Source: Mucidula mucida (Eukaryota; Basidiomycota; Agaricomycetes; Agaricales; Physalacriaceae). From it: 64,000 nucleotides of DNA. Made by a program: the position numbers and the translations under genes. The notes beneath the pieces were generated by a model. That model did not search any database, was not told the DNA's origin, and saw nothing but the letters and a program-made list of their open reading frames with translations. How positions within the stretch are numbered: position 1 is the stretch's first letter; every line of letters begins with the position of its first letter. Shown here piece after piece: positions 44,305-55,219 of this stretch. The stretch covers positions 62,001 through 126,000 of the forward strand of contig JADNYV010000096.1 in assembly GCA_015501055.1 (NCBI GenBank). Reading direction: 5' to 3'.

Positions 44305-45434
44305 CTAACGGTCCCTCAGAACTGACTCTGCAACTTCGTGTGATGGGACGCGTCTGATGCTCATACTCGTTCGTGAGAGCGGTTTAGTAGGGAACGGAAT
44401 CTGTCGTTGGGACTGTGATCTAGAGAGTGATGCTGTTCGCTTGGGCAATGGTGCCATCTCGACCGGGGACCGTGAGGATGATGATGATCCATCGAATGAC
44501 ATTGGGCGTGGCAAAGCTATCGCGTCGTCATTGTCAATGAGGTTTGAACTCTTCCGAGCCTTGGACTTTGAGACCGGATACATTTGCCGCCCAGAGGCAT
44601 ACTGATGAAGTAGCGCATCCGGTGTAGGACAGTCATCCGGCGAAAGGTGGATGGTCTGGAATTGCGGTACGACGAAGAGGAAAGGAGAGGAAGGGAGAGA
44701 TGTGACAGAGTTGGATCTGCGGGAAGTAGATATCTTGGGTAGATTACGAAGGGACTTGGGTCGGCGCAGAGATCTGAATTTGCTGAACATCGCCTTAGCC
44801 AAATGAATAGAACACAAAGATAGGCCACTTACGGAGCAGAATCATGGGATGAAGGAGGGACTGCGGGTTGATGCCATGACGGGCCTGGATCAGCATCCAA
44901 TGACGGTCGAGTTACCTCCTCCCAGTCCCACTCTGAATCCGACAGCGCCACACTATCGGAGGGGGCGAGAGTCGTCTTTCGTTTCCTATGGAAGAAGGAT
45001 CCGCCCTTGGACACCGTAGACGCTGCATCTGGATCAGTCACCTTTCTGGTGGACTGTTTGCGAAGACGAGATGGCTTCCGGGGACGCTTGACAGACGACG
45101 TCGATACATATCCTTCGTCGGTCTCCTGTGAAAATTTGCGCGATGTCTTTCGGGGGGAGAAGCGGGATTTTATCTGGGAAAGCTTGGAGGTGCGCGGTTT
45201 CTTCGGCGTCGACTGGACGCTGCTCGTAGGCGTTGACGGGAAACTGATCCTGTTCCCTCCCCCTCGGTCTCCATTGAGAGTCCGCACGTCTGCATCATCT
45301 CCTATATCCTCGATGTCTGCCTGCGCTCCCGAGTCTTCGAATAGCAGATCGCTAATAGCGCGGTTCTCGTCCAAAATACCAAGTTCGACAAAGGCGTCAA
45401 AGACAGAGGCGCGCAGAGTGTCGCGCTCCGACAT
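44305..45434 (-). CDS. Disordered basic protein, two exons
   Basis: Start at 45434 (MSERDTLRASVFDAFVELGI); exons 45434-44833 and 44782-44305 with a 50-nt intron give 359 residues. The N-terminal 45 residues are predicted helical (VFDAFVELGILDENRAISDLLFED). After that come basic Ser/Thr-rich segments (KSRFSPRKTSRKFSQE, SRLRKQSTRKV), an acidic SDSEWDWEEVTRPSLD motif, and KFRSLRRPKSLRNLPK. I know of no family name. It has the same orientation and a similar style to the next gene downstream (42693-43987), but no sequence repeat links them. Confidence 0.7.
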
Positions 45435-46034
45435 GGTTGTTGGAATCAAAGCGGTGAAGGGTCTGTTTGAGTCAATCACGCGGCAACAAGAGACTCAAAT
45501 CAAAGCGTCACCTTGTCAACCAAAACCAATACCTCTTAAAAGATAGTCTTCCATCACATCAGAAACGTCGAAAGAACAGCGAGTGGACGGTGGATGCGTG
45601 TGGACGACCAACATATTCAGCGCTGGGCGCATGTCCATTGCAGTCCATAGCAGATGGGAAAAAGGCAAACCGCATTAGGGAAATGTTCCCACATTGCCAC
45701 ATTTCAAATCAGCACCTTAGTCGTGCAGGAAGTCGCCCGTTCAATCGCGAAGCTGCGGTACTGCTGTGGGCATTGGTAGAGAAGAGGTTCGCGATCCCCG
45801 TGACCGTGATTTGAGTTTGGTTGCAGCTGACCGAATGCAACGTTTAACAGACACATCTCTTCGGCATCACTCGTCCCGACTGCGACGGTGCGTATTCTTT
45901 GCCCTTTGCATATTCGGCTCGCTGTCACAGACCGGATCACGTACAAAGTCAATGCTACGCCCTTCGAGGGGTTAATCGTACGCATAGAATAGACGTGTTC
46001 ACATGGGCAAACCTGAGCCTCAAGACGGCTTGTA
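45435..46034. other. Intergenic region
   Basis: 5' flank of the minus-strand gene at 45434, then unassigned sequence up to the start of the inverted duplication near 46035. Open frames here look like chance. Confidence 0.4.
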
Positions 46035-46206
46035 ATGACCTCTTCTTGGCAATCTTGCTGTCATGTTCGTTCGGTATGACTAATGCTTCCCAAAGCCTGT
46101 TCTCAGACCACATGTTTCTATTACATTCTGATCAGTCCGGCGCGAAGCTCGTGGCGCATCCATGATATAAGCCAGCGCATCTTGATCACTATCCCATCAA
46201 CTCTCA

Positions 46207-47009
46207 ATGTCTCAACCTGAGATCCTCAAGTCGGGATGAAGTGACGCTGTCAGACTTCATTCCGCCCTCTGAGATCCTGGCAGGTTCGTAGCTTCATCAT
46301 TCACATCTTCATCTCACGAAATCTGTCCTGTCCAGGTCTCAACTTTGCTGACACCCCCATGTGTCCCGAAGAGCTCACAGGCCCAGTGGCCAGTCCCATA
46401 TCGCGTTAAATTCGACTTCCTAGCTCCTACCAGTCTTACCGCCCCCACGGGGATCACCGTCAACCCCCCAGACGTAGCACGGGGAACACAATATGACGTT
46501 GTGTGGGTGCCAGCTGGTATGGTCCTTCGCCGTGCCAAGTGATTGTTAATGTTGAACTTGAATGAGGCCCCCTCGACTTCGTTACGAGACTTCCAAGGCC
46601 GAGATTGAATCCATCAAAGCTCAAGCGCCCAAAGCAAAATACATCTGCTCCGTCTGCGCTGGGAGCTCTAACCGGCGTATTGAGCGGCAAGAAAGCGACG
46701 ACGAATAAAGTGTTCTACAAGATGATCGTGGTTAGTACTACTATTTGACTGGTTTAATGGGATGGTACCTCTTATACACGGTCAGGCTGCGTCATCAACT
46801 GGGTTGCACAAGCGCGTTGGGTCATTGATGGCAATATCTGGACTTAGTGCGGGTACGTGAACGTGCTGGATGGAACCCTTGCTAGGATCGGACATAGCAC
46901 TTGCCTTCGTAGCCCATCTAAGATGGCCACCCAGCTTCGTGGCCAGGTAGAGGTGAATGAACATGGTCAAGACGATGATCCGTTCGCAAAAGTACATGGT
47001 CTGGTCTAG
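46207..47009 (+). pseudogene. DJ-1/PfpI-like gene, dead arm of the inverted duplication
   Basis: It begins MSQPEILK and then loses frame: part of exon 1 is deleted relative to the intact arm and a TGA follows. Recognisable pieces in different frames are PMCPEELTGPV, YDVVWVPAG, LSGKKATTNKVFYKMIV, INWVAQARWVIDGNIWT followed by TAG, and HGQDDDPFAKVHGLV before the stop at 47007-47009. The nucleophile-elbow segment is also disrupted. It keeps the same TATA promoter (46165-46169) as the intact copy. Confidence 0.8.
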
Positions 47010-47239
47010 ATGTGAAATGTACATGCGTGTAGAATTGACCGACTTCAACGATCGGGACACAAAGAACGTTAAGTGACCGCGTCTGATAGAAAGGAATCAG
47101 AACAAGATTGTCTGCATGGGATGTCTTATCGGCTAAGTATCTCCTTTGAAGACAAAGGCATCCAGGCAACGCCCTTGGTCTGCTGCGTTGTTCACAAGGA
47201 AATTGTGACGAGAAGGAAGAACACTATTTAACAGCTGCG

Positions 47240-47590
47240 CTTCGACAGAAATGAGAAAAAACTAAATGTCATAGCAGCGCACGAGCATATATAGGCGCTC
47301 GTCATGAGGAATGCGGTAGTACTGAGTAGGCACCGGCTGTTGAAGACGAAGAGACAGATGTCAGTGAACACCTCATGTTCTGAGATATTTTGCAACCGCG
47401 AAGTAGATGATTCACACCGCGGGAGTGAGGAAGACTAGGAACAAGAAGCACTTAGATAGATACTCTCCAAGTCGCACCACAAAAGGAAACAAAATACTCG
47501 GAAACACAGGGTTAAACACACGATTCAACACGCTGCCATTTGGTCACCCGAAGGCTAAGCCCGGAACCCACGACAAGGGAGCGCGCTAGT
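47240..47590. repeat. Dispersed repeat, copy in the spacer of the inverted duplication
   Basis: The best-kept block reads TTTGGTCACCCGAAGGCTAA and continues to GACAAGGGAGCG (47538-47583). It recurs at 61413-61459 with the same upstream blocks (CTCTCCAAGTCGCACCACAA; GCGCACGAGCA). One internal block (GAGGTGTTCACTGACATCTG, on the minus strand near 47365) is inverted relative to the 61-kb copy. Confidence 0.7.
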
Positions 47591-47704
47591 CGATAGTTCG
47601 ATAAAGACATCCGATGCATATAGTCTTATTCTACCAGACGATCAGCTGCTCAAACGTTAGCAGACTGCTGATATTTCGTGTCCCCGTCAATTCTACATGC
47701 ATAT

Positions 47705-48626
47705 CTAGACCAGACCGTGAACTTTTGCGAACGGATCATCGTCTTGACCATGTTCATCCACCTCAACCGAATTACGAATCATGGTCGCCAACTTGTCACC
47801 GGCGAGATGGGCTAAGAAGGCGAGTGCCATGTCCGATCCTACTCTGACAGTCAGCAAGGGTTCCATGACCATCCAGCACATTCACGTACCCGCACTAACT
47901 CCTGAGCTAGTCCAGATGTTGCCATCAACCACCCAACGCGCTTTTGCAACCCAGTTGATATCCTTGGGAGCCGCAGCCTGACCATTGTATAAGCGGTACC
48001 ATCCCATTAAACCCGGTCAAATGGTAGTAGTACGAACCACGATCATCTTGTAGAACGCTTTATTCGTCGTCGCTTTCTTGCCGCTCAAGACGCCCGCCGC
48101 AGCGAGGATGGAGCTCCCAGCGCAGACGGAGCAGATGTATTTCGCTTTGGGCGCTTGAGCTTTGATGAATTCAATCTCGTCCTTGGAAGTCTTGTCTTCA
48201 CCCGTAACGAAGTCGGGGAGGGGGCCTCATTCACGTTTAGCATTAACAGTCACTTTATACGGTGAAGGAAACATACCAGCTGGAACCCACAGAACGTCAT
48301 ATTGCGTTCCCGCTGCTAACGCGCCGGCGTACGTCTGGGTGGGGTTGACGGTGATCCTCGTGGGGGCGGTAAAACTCTTGACTGGCTCCAAGGTGGGAGC
48401 TAGGAAGTCGAATTCGACGCGATATGGGACTGGGCCTGTCAGCTCTTCGGGACACATGGGAGTGCCAGCAAAGTTGAGACCTAGACAGGATGAGATGAAG
48501 ATGAAGATGGAGATGGAGATCAGAAGGCGACGAACCCAACAGGATCTCAGAGGGCGGGATGAAATCTGAGAGCGTCACATCATCGACCAAGCAGAAAGCA
48601 AACTTGAGAATCTGAGGTTGAGACAT
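47705..48626 (-). CDS. DJ-1/PfpI family protein, intact arm
   Basis: Five exons from the ATG at 48626 (MSQPQILKFAFCLVDDVTLS) to the TAG at 47705-47707; exon 1 ends at 48536. All junctions keep the frame. Family features are YRVEFDFLAPT, YDVLWVPAG, and the nucleophile elbow AKYICSVCAGSSILAAAG with the reactive Cys in VCAGS. Next is GVLSGKKATTNKAFYKMIV, then INWVAKARWVVDGNIWTSSGVSAG, then MALAFLAHLAGDKLATMI. This is the glutamine-amidotransferase-like fold of isonitrile hydratase/PfpI-type proteins. The reaction cannot be told from sequence; hydrolase/hydratase or stress-related functions are known in the family. The last splice (an AG at the GTAG before GATCGG) is the least certain. Confidence 0.85.
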
Positions 48627-48665
48627 TGAGAGTAGTTGAGGGGCCAGTGATCAAGATGCGCTGGC

Positions 48666-48672
48666 TTATATC
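48666..48672 (-). promoter_or_regulatory. TATA box of the intact DJ-1-like gene
   Basis: GATATAAG on the minus strand, about 45 bases before the ATG. The same promoter stretch (ATGATATAAGCCAGCGCATC) is kept in the dead arm at 46161-46180, which supports functional constraint before or after the duplication. Confidence 0.6.
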
Positions 48673-48790
48673 ATGGACGCGCCACGCCGGATGCAATAGA
48701 AACATGTGGCCTGGGAACAGGCAGAGGTTTCGCGTCGTGGCGAAGCATCAGTCATGCCGAAAGAACACCTCACTTCAAGATTGCCAAGAC

Positions 48791-49263
48791 CAGAGCCGTA
48801 TTGTTCCGAGCCGTATTGTTCGACACCTCATGACCAAAACCCCGCATGGCCTTGATTTTGTACGTGATCCCGTCTGTGACAGCGAACCGGAAGGAAGGAA
48901 GGAAGGAAGGAAGGAAGTGCACACAAAGGAACGCCGGCGGCAGAATACAGGCAAGTACGTAGCATCACATTAGTAGACTACATGCCACCCTTGTTACTAC
49001 CTCATCGTATGCAAAGTGGAAAGAGTAAGCACCACGGACGTCGTTTCTTTCATCCAAAATAATAATAATAATTCCGTTAATCTATGTATTATACTTGAAA
49101 GCGGTTTAAGTACGAGATACACCAGAGTCCTGCATGACACCCATTCAGCTACGTGTTCAATCACGAGAGCATGAGATTCTGCTCACCCAAATCCGGAGGG
49201 TTGAAGTATGGTCCAGCCACTACATCACCTATGCTGCGGAGTGTCCCGTCGACTACATGCACA
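48791..49263. other. Spacer with GGAA microsatellite
   Basis: A (GGAA)n tract at 48889-48917 (about seven units) and a short (AAT)n tract near 49060. No gene. Confidence 0.7.
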
Positions 49264-51133
49264 CTATAAGGAGATCGGAAGAGAATCAAGGCAGGAGGGA
49301 CGAACCATGGATCCCATTTCCTTTTGATCCAATGCCATTTCTGACGCTGCGTATTGCTGCATGGTATCAATCTTAATGGAGATGTTCGGCGTGCGGCCGC
49401 TTGAACTTGCGCGGCTCGTTGGTACTGTGGGGCGCGAGAGCTCGTCGAGATCCGCAGTCTGTCCGCGAATTATGTTGCGAGCGTTGAGCGCCGCGAGGAG
49501 GGAGTTGGCGTACACTGGACGAGATGTGAATTCAAAGAAGTGGAGTGGCGCAATTTGACTCACGTCGACCGATGCAGAAGTACCACAGAGCATAAACGAG
49601 TGAATCTGGCGATACGGCGAGCTATCTCATAGCGTCAGACTTGGTCCGACGGCTTTAGGGATGAGGCTTACCGAGATAAGTGATCCGATGGCGCACATAC
49701 TAGCGTTCATAAATTTTATCAGGACGGGGCTTGGGGGAATCGTTGGTGTGAGGTTTACCTCGTAGCCCTGTTAAAGTTATAAGCAACAGTCCTCATAAGT
49801 GACGCTTTGAAAAGACTTACAATCCAGTATTTAAGAAAAATATAGTCTAGACAAGTCATGAATTGCGCGAACACATCGAGCACAACGAAACGTACCAATT
49901 TAGTGAGTATAGTGTCGGACCTTCGGAAGCCTGTTTTCGACCTCTGGAAGATAATACACAGACTTAGAGAAATAAGAACATCGGCAGCTACTGAGAGTGC
50001 ATTGATGGTCATGGTCAGAGCCTTTCCGAAGATGCCAGGTGAGTCCGAGCATGTGAAGCCCAAGTCGAGAACGCTTACACTGATATCCAACAGATCTTTG
50101 TAACTCTTCTTCGACATGGCGAGTATGACCCAGACTAGTGAGGTCAACCGGCATGTAAGTGTATTGCCGCATAGACGTCGTCATTAATCGCTGACCTGTC
50201 CCGCATCCTGGCCGAGTAAATGTCAAGGAGGAAACAAGGACGTTCGCGATGTCCTTACCTGCATTTCCAACAACCAATATCATGATCACGCCCGTCAAGA
50301 TCAGATTTTTCTTGCTGACTGTACGACATTTCAGGAAACGGAATGGAGAAACACGAGTAGCAACCCACGACGGAATACGCGGAAGGCGTAGAAGCTGCGT
50401 GAAATTAGTCAAAATGACCTAACAAGATGCGCGTGAGAGGCGCACCATTGCACTAGTGCGCCAGTGACCCCCTGTGGAAGTTCAGACCATCGTCTAATCG
50501 CCTCCGAATAAGCGGACTTACAGTTGGAAGAGCTTCGATTATAACGCCCCTGGAGCAGACCTTCAGAAATCACGATGGATCGAGATAGCGAAGATGCTCA
50601 CCATGTCGCTTCCGTAAGAGCATTAGAATTACTGAAAACATCCGGTTAGCACGCGATACTTCGAGTGCATGTTCACTTACTAGTAGCTAGTTATCAAGTA
50701 ATGATACACTGATGCGAATGAAATTAGACAAGGGCGACGGGATGAGGGATAGACGCATACTCGTTTGGGTGATGAGGATGAGATGTATAGTGTCGAAGCA
50801 GACAGTGATCGCCACCTGCTACACTTTAGTTTATTCTGGTAATCGATGGGACTGTGACAAACCAGGAGTTTGAGATACCAAGGGTCTTTTGGGTATTCTT
50901 CATGAAGAGGTCAGTGAAAGCGAGGTACCAGGTATGAAGGGTACATACTGGCATAGTAGTATAACGTCTGACTGATGGAGAGACCATACAAAATCGCGCT
51001 CAAAATGACACCGATAAGCATGACGCCCATGCTAAATGAGAATTAGCGGCATAGCGTATAATCAGGTCAAAGTCGCGTACGTGTTATCCAACGGGTTCTG
51101 TTCACCTGGACTCTGGAGCGTGGCCGGCAGCAT
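49264..51133 (-). CDS. DUF6534 multi-pass membrane protein, possibly damaged
   Basis: The ATG at 51133 gives MLPATLQSPGEQNPLDNT. Spliced exons then read MGVMLIGVILSAILYGLSISQTLYYY (helix 1), YPKDPWYLKLL, VAITVCFDTIHLILITQT (helix 2), and YHYLITSYY. The pattern is the one in the Agaricomycete DUF6534 family. Later blocks are KNLILTGVIMILVVGNAG, LSVAADVLISLSLCIIFQRSKTGFRRSDTI, and the C-terminal PVYANSLLAALNARNIIRG plus a Ser-rich tail ending at 49264. Between FYAFRV and KCRTVSKKNLILTG (near 50370) the frame changes without a clear intron, so a one-base lesion is likely. Function is unknown; the family resembles seven-helix membrane proteins. Confidence 0.7.
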
Positions 51134-51990
51134 GATTATAGAAATTCACAGAATTTCTTCGAGTGTAGAGAGGTAAAGAGAAAAGGTGATCTATGCTATG
51201 GGTGACAGCTCATTTCCTCGCAATTATTAACGCTGCTGAAGACGTTTCGTCTGTAGTCCCCCTGCGATTCGCCATGACATTCGATCCTCAGCTATCGAGC
51301 TAAAGACAGCGGCGAGGCGTACCGGAACGGGTGCAGACGGGATACCAAGGAGTCTGTTTGGTGGGCGCACCTGTCGCCCTTGTAATCGGTCTCCTCTTCA
51401 AGGCTGAGGGAAACGCGAAGTCTCCTTTCTTTTAGCCGAGAGGTATGAGCAATACATGAACTCGTCTCATGCGCGTTTCCGTCCTCATGACGCGTACAAC
51501 ACATTGCCTCTGGTTTTCCTGGTCAATATACGATTTTGCTTCCATAGCGCGAGGATTCCCCATTCAATTATAGCCCAGGTTCTGTCAAGGTTGATGTAAC
51601 GGAAGAAGATTCCGAAGAAGGTCCAGGCTCAAACGACGGCGGACGCGGACCACGTGGCTGAAGATTCCCCTCTTCCGTTTCACTTCCACTGAGCATTGTA
51701 CGCTACTACTTGCAATGTATCAGGGATATGTTCTCTGAAGGTTCAAGATGTCCTTCGTATGTTAAGATCCTACTGTTCGAAGACTCCGGCGATTTCCCAG
51801 GATGTCCTCAAGCTCCTGTGGTTCGCCGACTGTAGCCTGGGCCTTAATTAACACTCAACGGAAGTACATCTTTTAGTGGCGGATGTCTGTTCCGAATAGA
51901 GGAGGGAATTCAAATTTCGCGTAAAGGGGCTTCAATTGCTATCTTCTCGTCGACGAGTACCGTTCCTCTGCTTCTGCCCAAGTTCAACTC
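51134..51990. other. Divergent intergenic region between DUF6534 and P450 genes
   Basis: No coding sequence recognised. It holds both promoters. A GA-rich tract lies at 51599-51635. Confidence 0.5.
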
Positions 51991-53994
51991 ATGTCTTTCG
52001 TTTACGCTGTTGGCATTGCCTTCACCGGCCTCCTCGTTCACTACATAGCACGGCGACCAGCCACTACGCCTCTTCCTCCGGGTCCGAAGGGTTTACCTTT
52101 GATTGGGGTGCGTTCGACGCCGTGTCCAAGCTCAACTGACGTGTTCGGTTCAGAATGTACTGGACATGCCCACAGAAGGGAAGGACTGGCTGATCTATGC
52201 TGACTGGGGACACAAATACGGTTTGTGCTTCTTATTTCTACTGCAGTCGTGATGCTGAAATCTCTGCCCAGGGGGTATCTGTTCGGTGTCTCTTATGGGC
52301 CAACCGTTGATCATAGTGAACTCTGCGGACGTTATGCAGGAGATGGAACGCCAAGGTACTGTTTATTCTGACCGCCCGAGACTCGAGATGGGAGGCGAAC
52401 TGGTCGGATACTCCAAGACCATCGTCATTATGCCCTATGGCGCCAAGTTCCGCACGTTCAGGAAGCATTTTTCTCGCGTCATGGGGACGACCGCTACGCT
52501 CAAGCAGTTCCTGCCAATGGTCGAGGCGGAAATGAAAAAGTTCCTGACGCGTTCCTTGACAAAGCCCGCATCACTTAGCGACCAACTTCGCAAGTAAGTT
52601 TTGTCGAAAATATTTGGACATGCTTGATTAATGAATGTGCTCGACAGGACTTCTGGTTCCATCATCATGAAATTGGCTTACGGTATCACTGTTCAGGAGG
52701 GGGAGGATCCTTTCGTCACTCTGATCGAACACGCAAACGACAACTTCAATATCGCCACAACGCCAGGTGCGGTCGCCGAACTATATCCTACTTCTGCTGA
52801 TATTCTGATGGCAGGAAAATTCATGGTCGACGTGATTCCGTTGCTCCGCTTCGTGCCTGCTTGGATTCCCGGCGCGGGTTTCAAAACACTTGCGAAGCAG
52901 TGGAAGAAGGCGTTTGATGACATGGTCCAGGTCCCATACGCGTTTACGCGTAAGATGATGGTATGTTGTAAACTATTCTGCTCGACACTTTCACATCGGG
53001 GATAGGTCGATGGTTCTGCACCTGTCTCTTATGTTTCGTCCTCAATGGAACATGAAGAAACTCTGACAGCAGCCGATATCGATGATATCAAGCATGTCGC
53101 GGCGTCCATGTACGGAGGTTGGTATGCTTGCCTTGCTGGTGTTATCCTGTTGACGTGCCTTCCTATCAGCCGGCGCTGACACCACTGTCTCTGCACAATA
53201 TGCTTTCTTTCTTGCCATGTTGCTGAACCCAGGTTCGTTATCCCGGTATTATTTCTACTCCCCATCTAATATTTTTTGTAGATGTCCAGAAGAAAGCGCA
53301 AGCCGAGATCGATGATGTCGTGGGCGGTGACCGCCTTCCTACGTTCAACGACCGCGAACACTTACCGTATGTCAACGCAGTCGTGACAGGTAGGCAATAA
53401 TCACCCGTACAGATCTAGCATTGAACTCATCTCACAGAACTCCTTCGATGGCACAACGTTGCACCACTCGGTGTGCCCCACAGAGCTCTCGAAGACGGTG
53501 TCATCAGTGGCTACTTTGTCCCGAAAGGATCTATCATTATCACTAACCTATGGTATTTACCTTCACTCCCTCATTGTCGTTGGACTAACGCGACCGCCAG
53601 GCAAATGCTCCATGACCCAGAAGTCTATCCGGATCCGATGCACTTTGATCCTACTCGCCATTTAGGCAAGGAGGTCCAGCGCGATCCTCGACATGCATGT
53701 TTCGGATTCGGTCGTCGAGTTTGTCCAGGTCTGCATCTCGCTGAGGCATCGGTGTACATTCTCGTAGCCATGTCGCTGGCTGTCTTTGATGTCAGTCCAG
53801 TCATTGAAGATGGTGTTCCCGTGCTTCCAACACACGAAAACACTGATGGAACGATAAGGTGATGTTATTCTGTGTATTTCAACTGCGCATGAGCTGACGA
53901 ACCTTCCAGTCACCAGAAACCGTTCAAGTGTAATCTACAGCCTCGGTCAGAGAGAGCTGTCGCTCTGATACGTAGCGAATGTGCTGATCTTTAA
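51991..53994 (+). CDS. Cytochrome P450 monooxygenase, intact
   Basis: The start is chosen at 51991 ([19 protein letters not shown]). It gives the N-terminal membrane anchor and the proline hinge [13 protein letters not shown]. The [13 protein letters not shown] block is then reached through a clean intron (52108-52153). Exons continue in frame to the TAA at 53992. P450 hallmarks are [36 protein letters not shown] (B-C region), the I-helix [18 protein letters not shown], and ExxR in [15 protein letters not shown]. Others are [12 protein letters not shown] and the haem loop [14 protein letters not shown] with the Cys ligand. It is an ER-anchored class II enzyme needing CPR. It resembles the CYP64/OxyE-like group of mushrooms; the substrate is unknown. 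No biosynthetic genes sit beside it. Confidence 0.93.
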
Positions 53995-54588
53995 AGATTT
54001 TTCTGAAATCCATTGAAGTTTTTGATTGAACGTCCTCGGCTTGTGAACAGCATTGAAAGGAGCTGGTAGATGACTTCCATCGCACGGCTCATAATACCGT
54101 ATATCATCAACCGAAGTTCACATCGTTCAACCTCAAGGATTGTCAGAGCCCTCCTACATAATTTCAGTTCGCAAAGTCAATGTTCTTAAACCCGTTGCTG
54201 GAATCATCTTAAGTCTACGGCTCGTACAAGACATGGTTTTCCACCGTCACACATCAGAAAGTGGCGCCATGCCATGACCCCAAAATCCATGTTGGAGGTC
54301 TACAAAGAGAGTATATACAACTATAATCTCGTCAGTTATATACATATAACTGCAATCAGATAATATAACTGAAGTTTGACGTACCCTGGACGTACCTGAC
54401 TGGAACTGGCATCCCGCCGCGCCGCCGCCGCCCTTCCATTTTGGGAGGTCAGAATCCTGTCAGAATCAAACGGCATATGCCGAAGTCGGGTTTCTGAGCA
54501 TATAGCACACTTGGATACAGACCCCTGCAATCCGTCCGGCGGCTACCAGTCGCCTAGTAGTCCGCCATCTGTAAAGGCCCGACTATGA
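53995..54588. other. 3' flank of P450, AT-rich
   Basis: Non-coding. Short inverted pieces such as CAGTTATATACATATAACTG (54335-54354), a perfect palindrome, are present but no element could be delimited. Confidence 0.45.
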
Positions 54589-54596
54589 GCGCGGAC

Positions 54597-55211
54597 CAGT
54601 GATCTGCTGGCCCAGCTTTGGCCTGAAGCCGCCGGCCTGGCCTGACTTTTCAAAGCTCTGGCTTTTTCATCTCCTAAACCAGGCCAGATCCGTAACTCAC
54701 GGCCGGCTCTGGCCTGGCTCTGGCTTGGGCCATGGCTTTGGGCGGGATGCGGCAGGATGCAGCAGGCGGCAAGTGCATAGCATAATTTTGTTCTCTTGAC
54801 GTTTATATGGTAAAGGTAAGCTCTATGTCTTTTACCACAGTCAGAATACCCTTGTCTGGGGACACAACAGTCAAGAAATCTTTGGTCAGAGGTTATGTCA
54901 TCATTCATCTTTAATTCACGAGTTGACGGGACTGACCATCATGAGTGCTCTGCATGCAACAACACTCCGAGGAGAGACCAAAATTGAGTAAAGGAGTAAT
55001 TATGAGCGCTTCAACAGGCATCTGAGCACTATATGCATCTCAAAACTTGACTATTTGTTTGTGCCACCTAAGCCATGGCCTGAAAGCTGGCTCACGGCCT
55101 GGGAAAGGTGAAGCCAGGCCATAGGCTTTATCAAGCCGTTGTCACGGCCTGGCCTGGCTCTGGCTTAAATAGGGCTGGCCTGGCTTCAAAGCCAGAGCCG
55201 GCAGATCACTA
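54597..55211. mobile_element. hAT-type non-autonomous element (MITE) with perfect 8-bp target duplication
   Basis: 615 bp. The left end is CAGTGATCTGCTGG; the right end read inward is TAGTGATCTGCCGG. Both fit the YARNG start of hAT elements. GCGCGGAC flanks both sides (54589-54596 and 55212-55219), a perfect 8-bp duplication as expected for hAT. Both subterminal regions are packed with GGCCTGGC/GGCTCTGGC-like repeats in opposite orientations. These could be transposase-binding sites. No coding capacity. It is not obviously related to the hAT pseudogene at 1-2476. Confidence 0.85.
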
Positions 55212-55219
55212 GCGCGGAC

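Larger units (their letters stand above)
46035..48790. repeat. Large inverted duplication (arms of about 1.1 kb) carrying two DJ-1-like genes
   Basis: The arm at about 46035-47130 (plus) matches the reverse complement of about 47600-48790. Shared landmarks are an upstream block GGCAATCTTG...CATGTTTCTATT, the promoter TATAAGCCAGCGCATCTTGA, the whole DJ-1-like gene with introns, and about 110 bases beyond its stop. The arms differ by many substitutions and indels, so the event is old. The 470-bp spacer holds a different dispersed repeat. Confidence 0.8.

Noticed and set aside
51991..53994. P450 plus neighbouring genes as a secondary-metabolite cluster
   Set aside because: No synthase, terpene cyclase or PKS/NRPS gene lies nearby; neighbours are a DUF6534 protein and a MITE.
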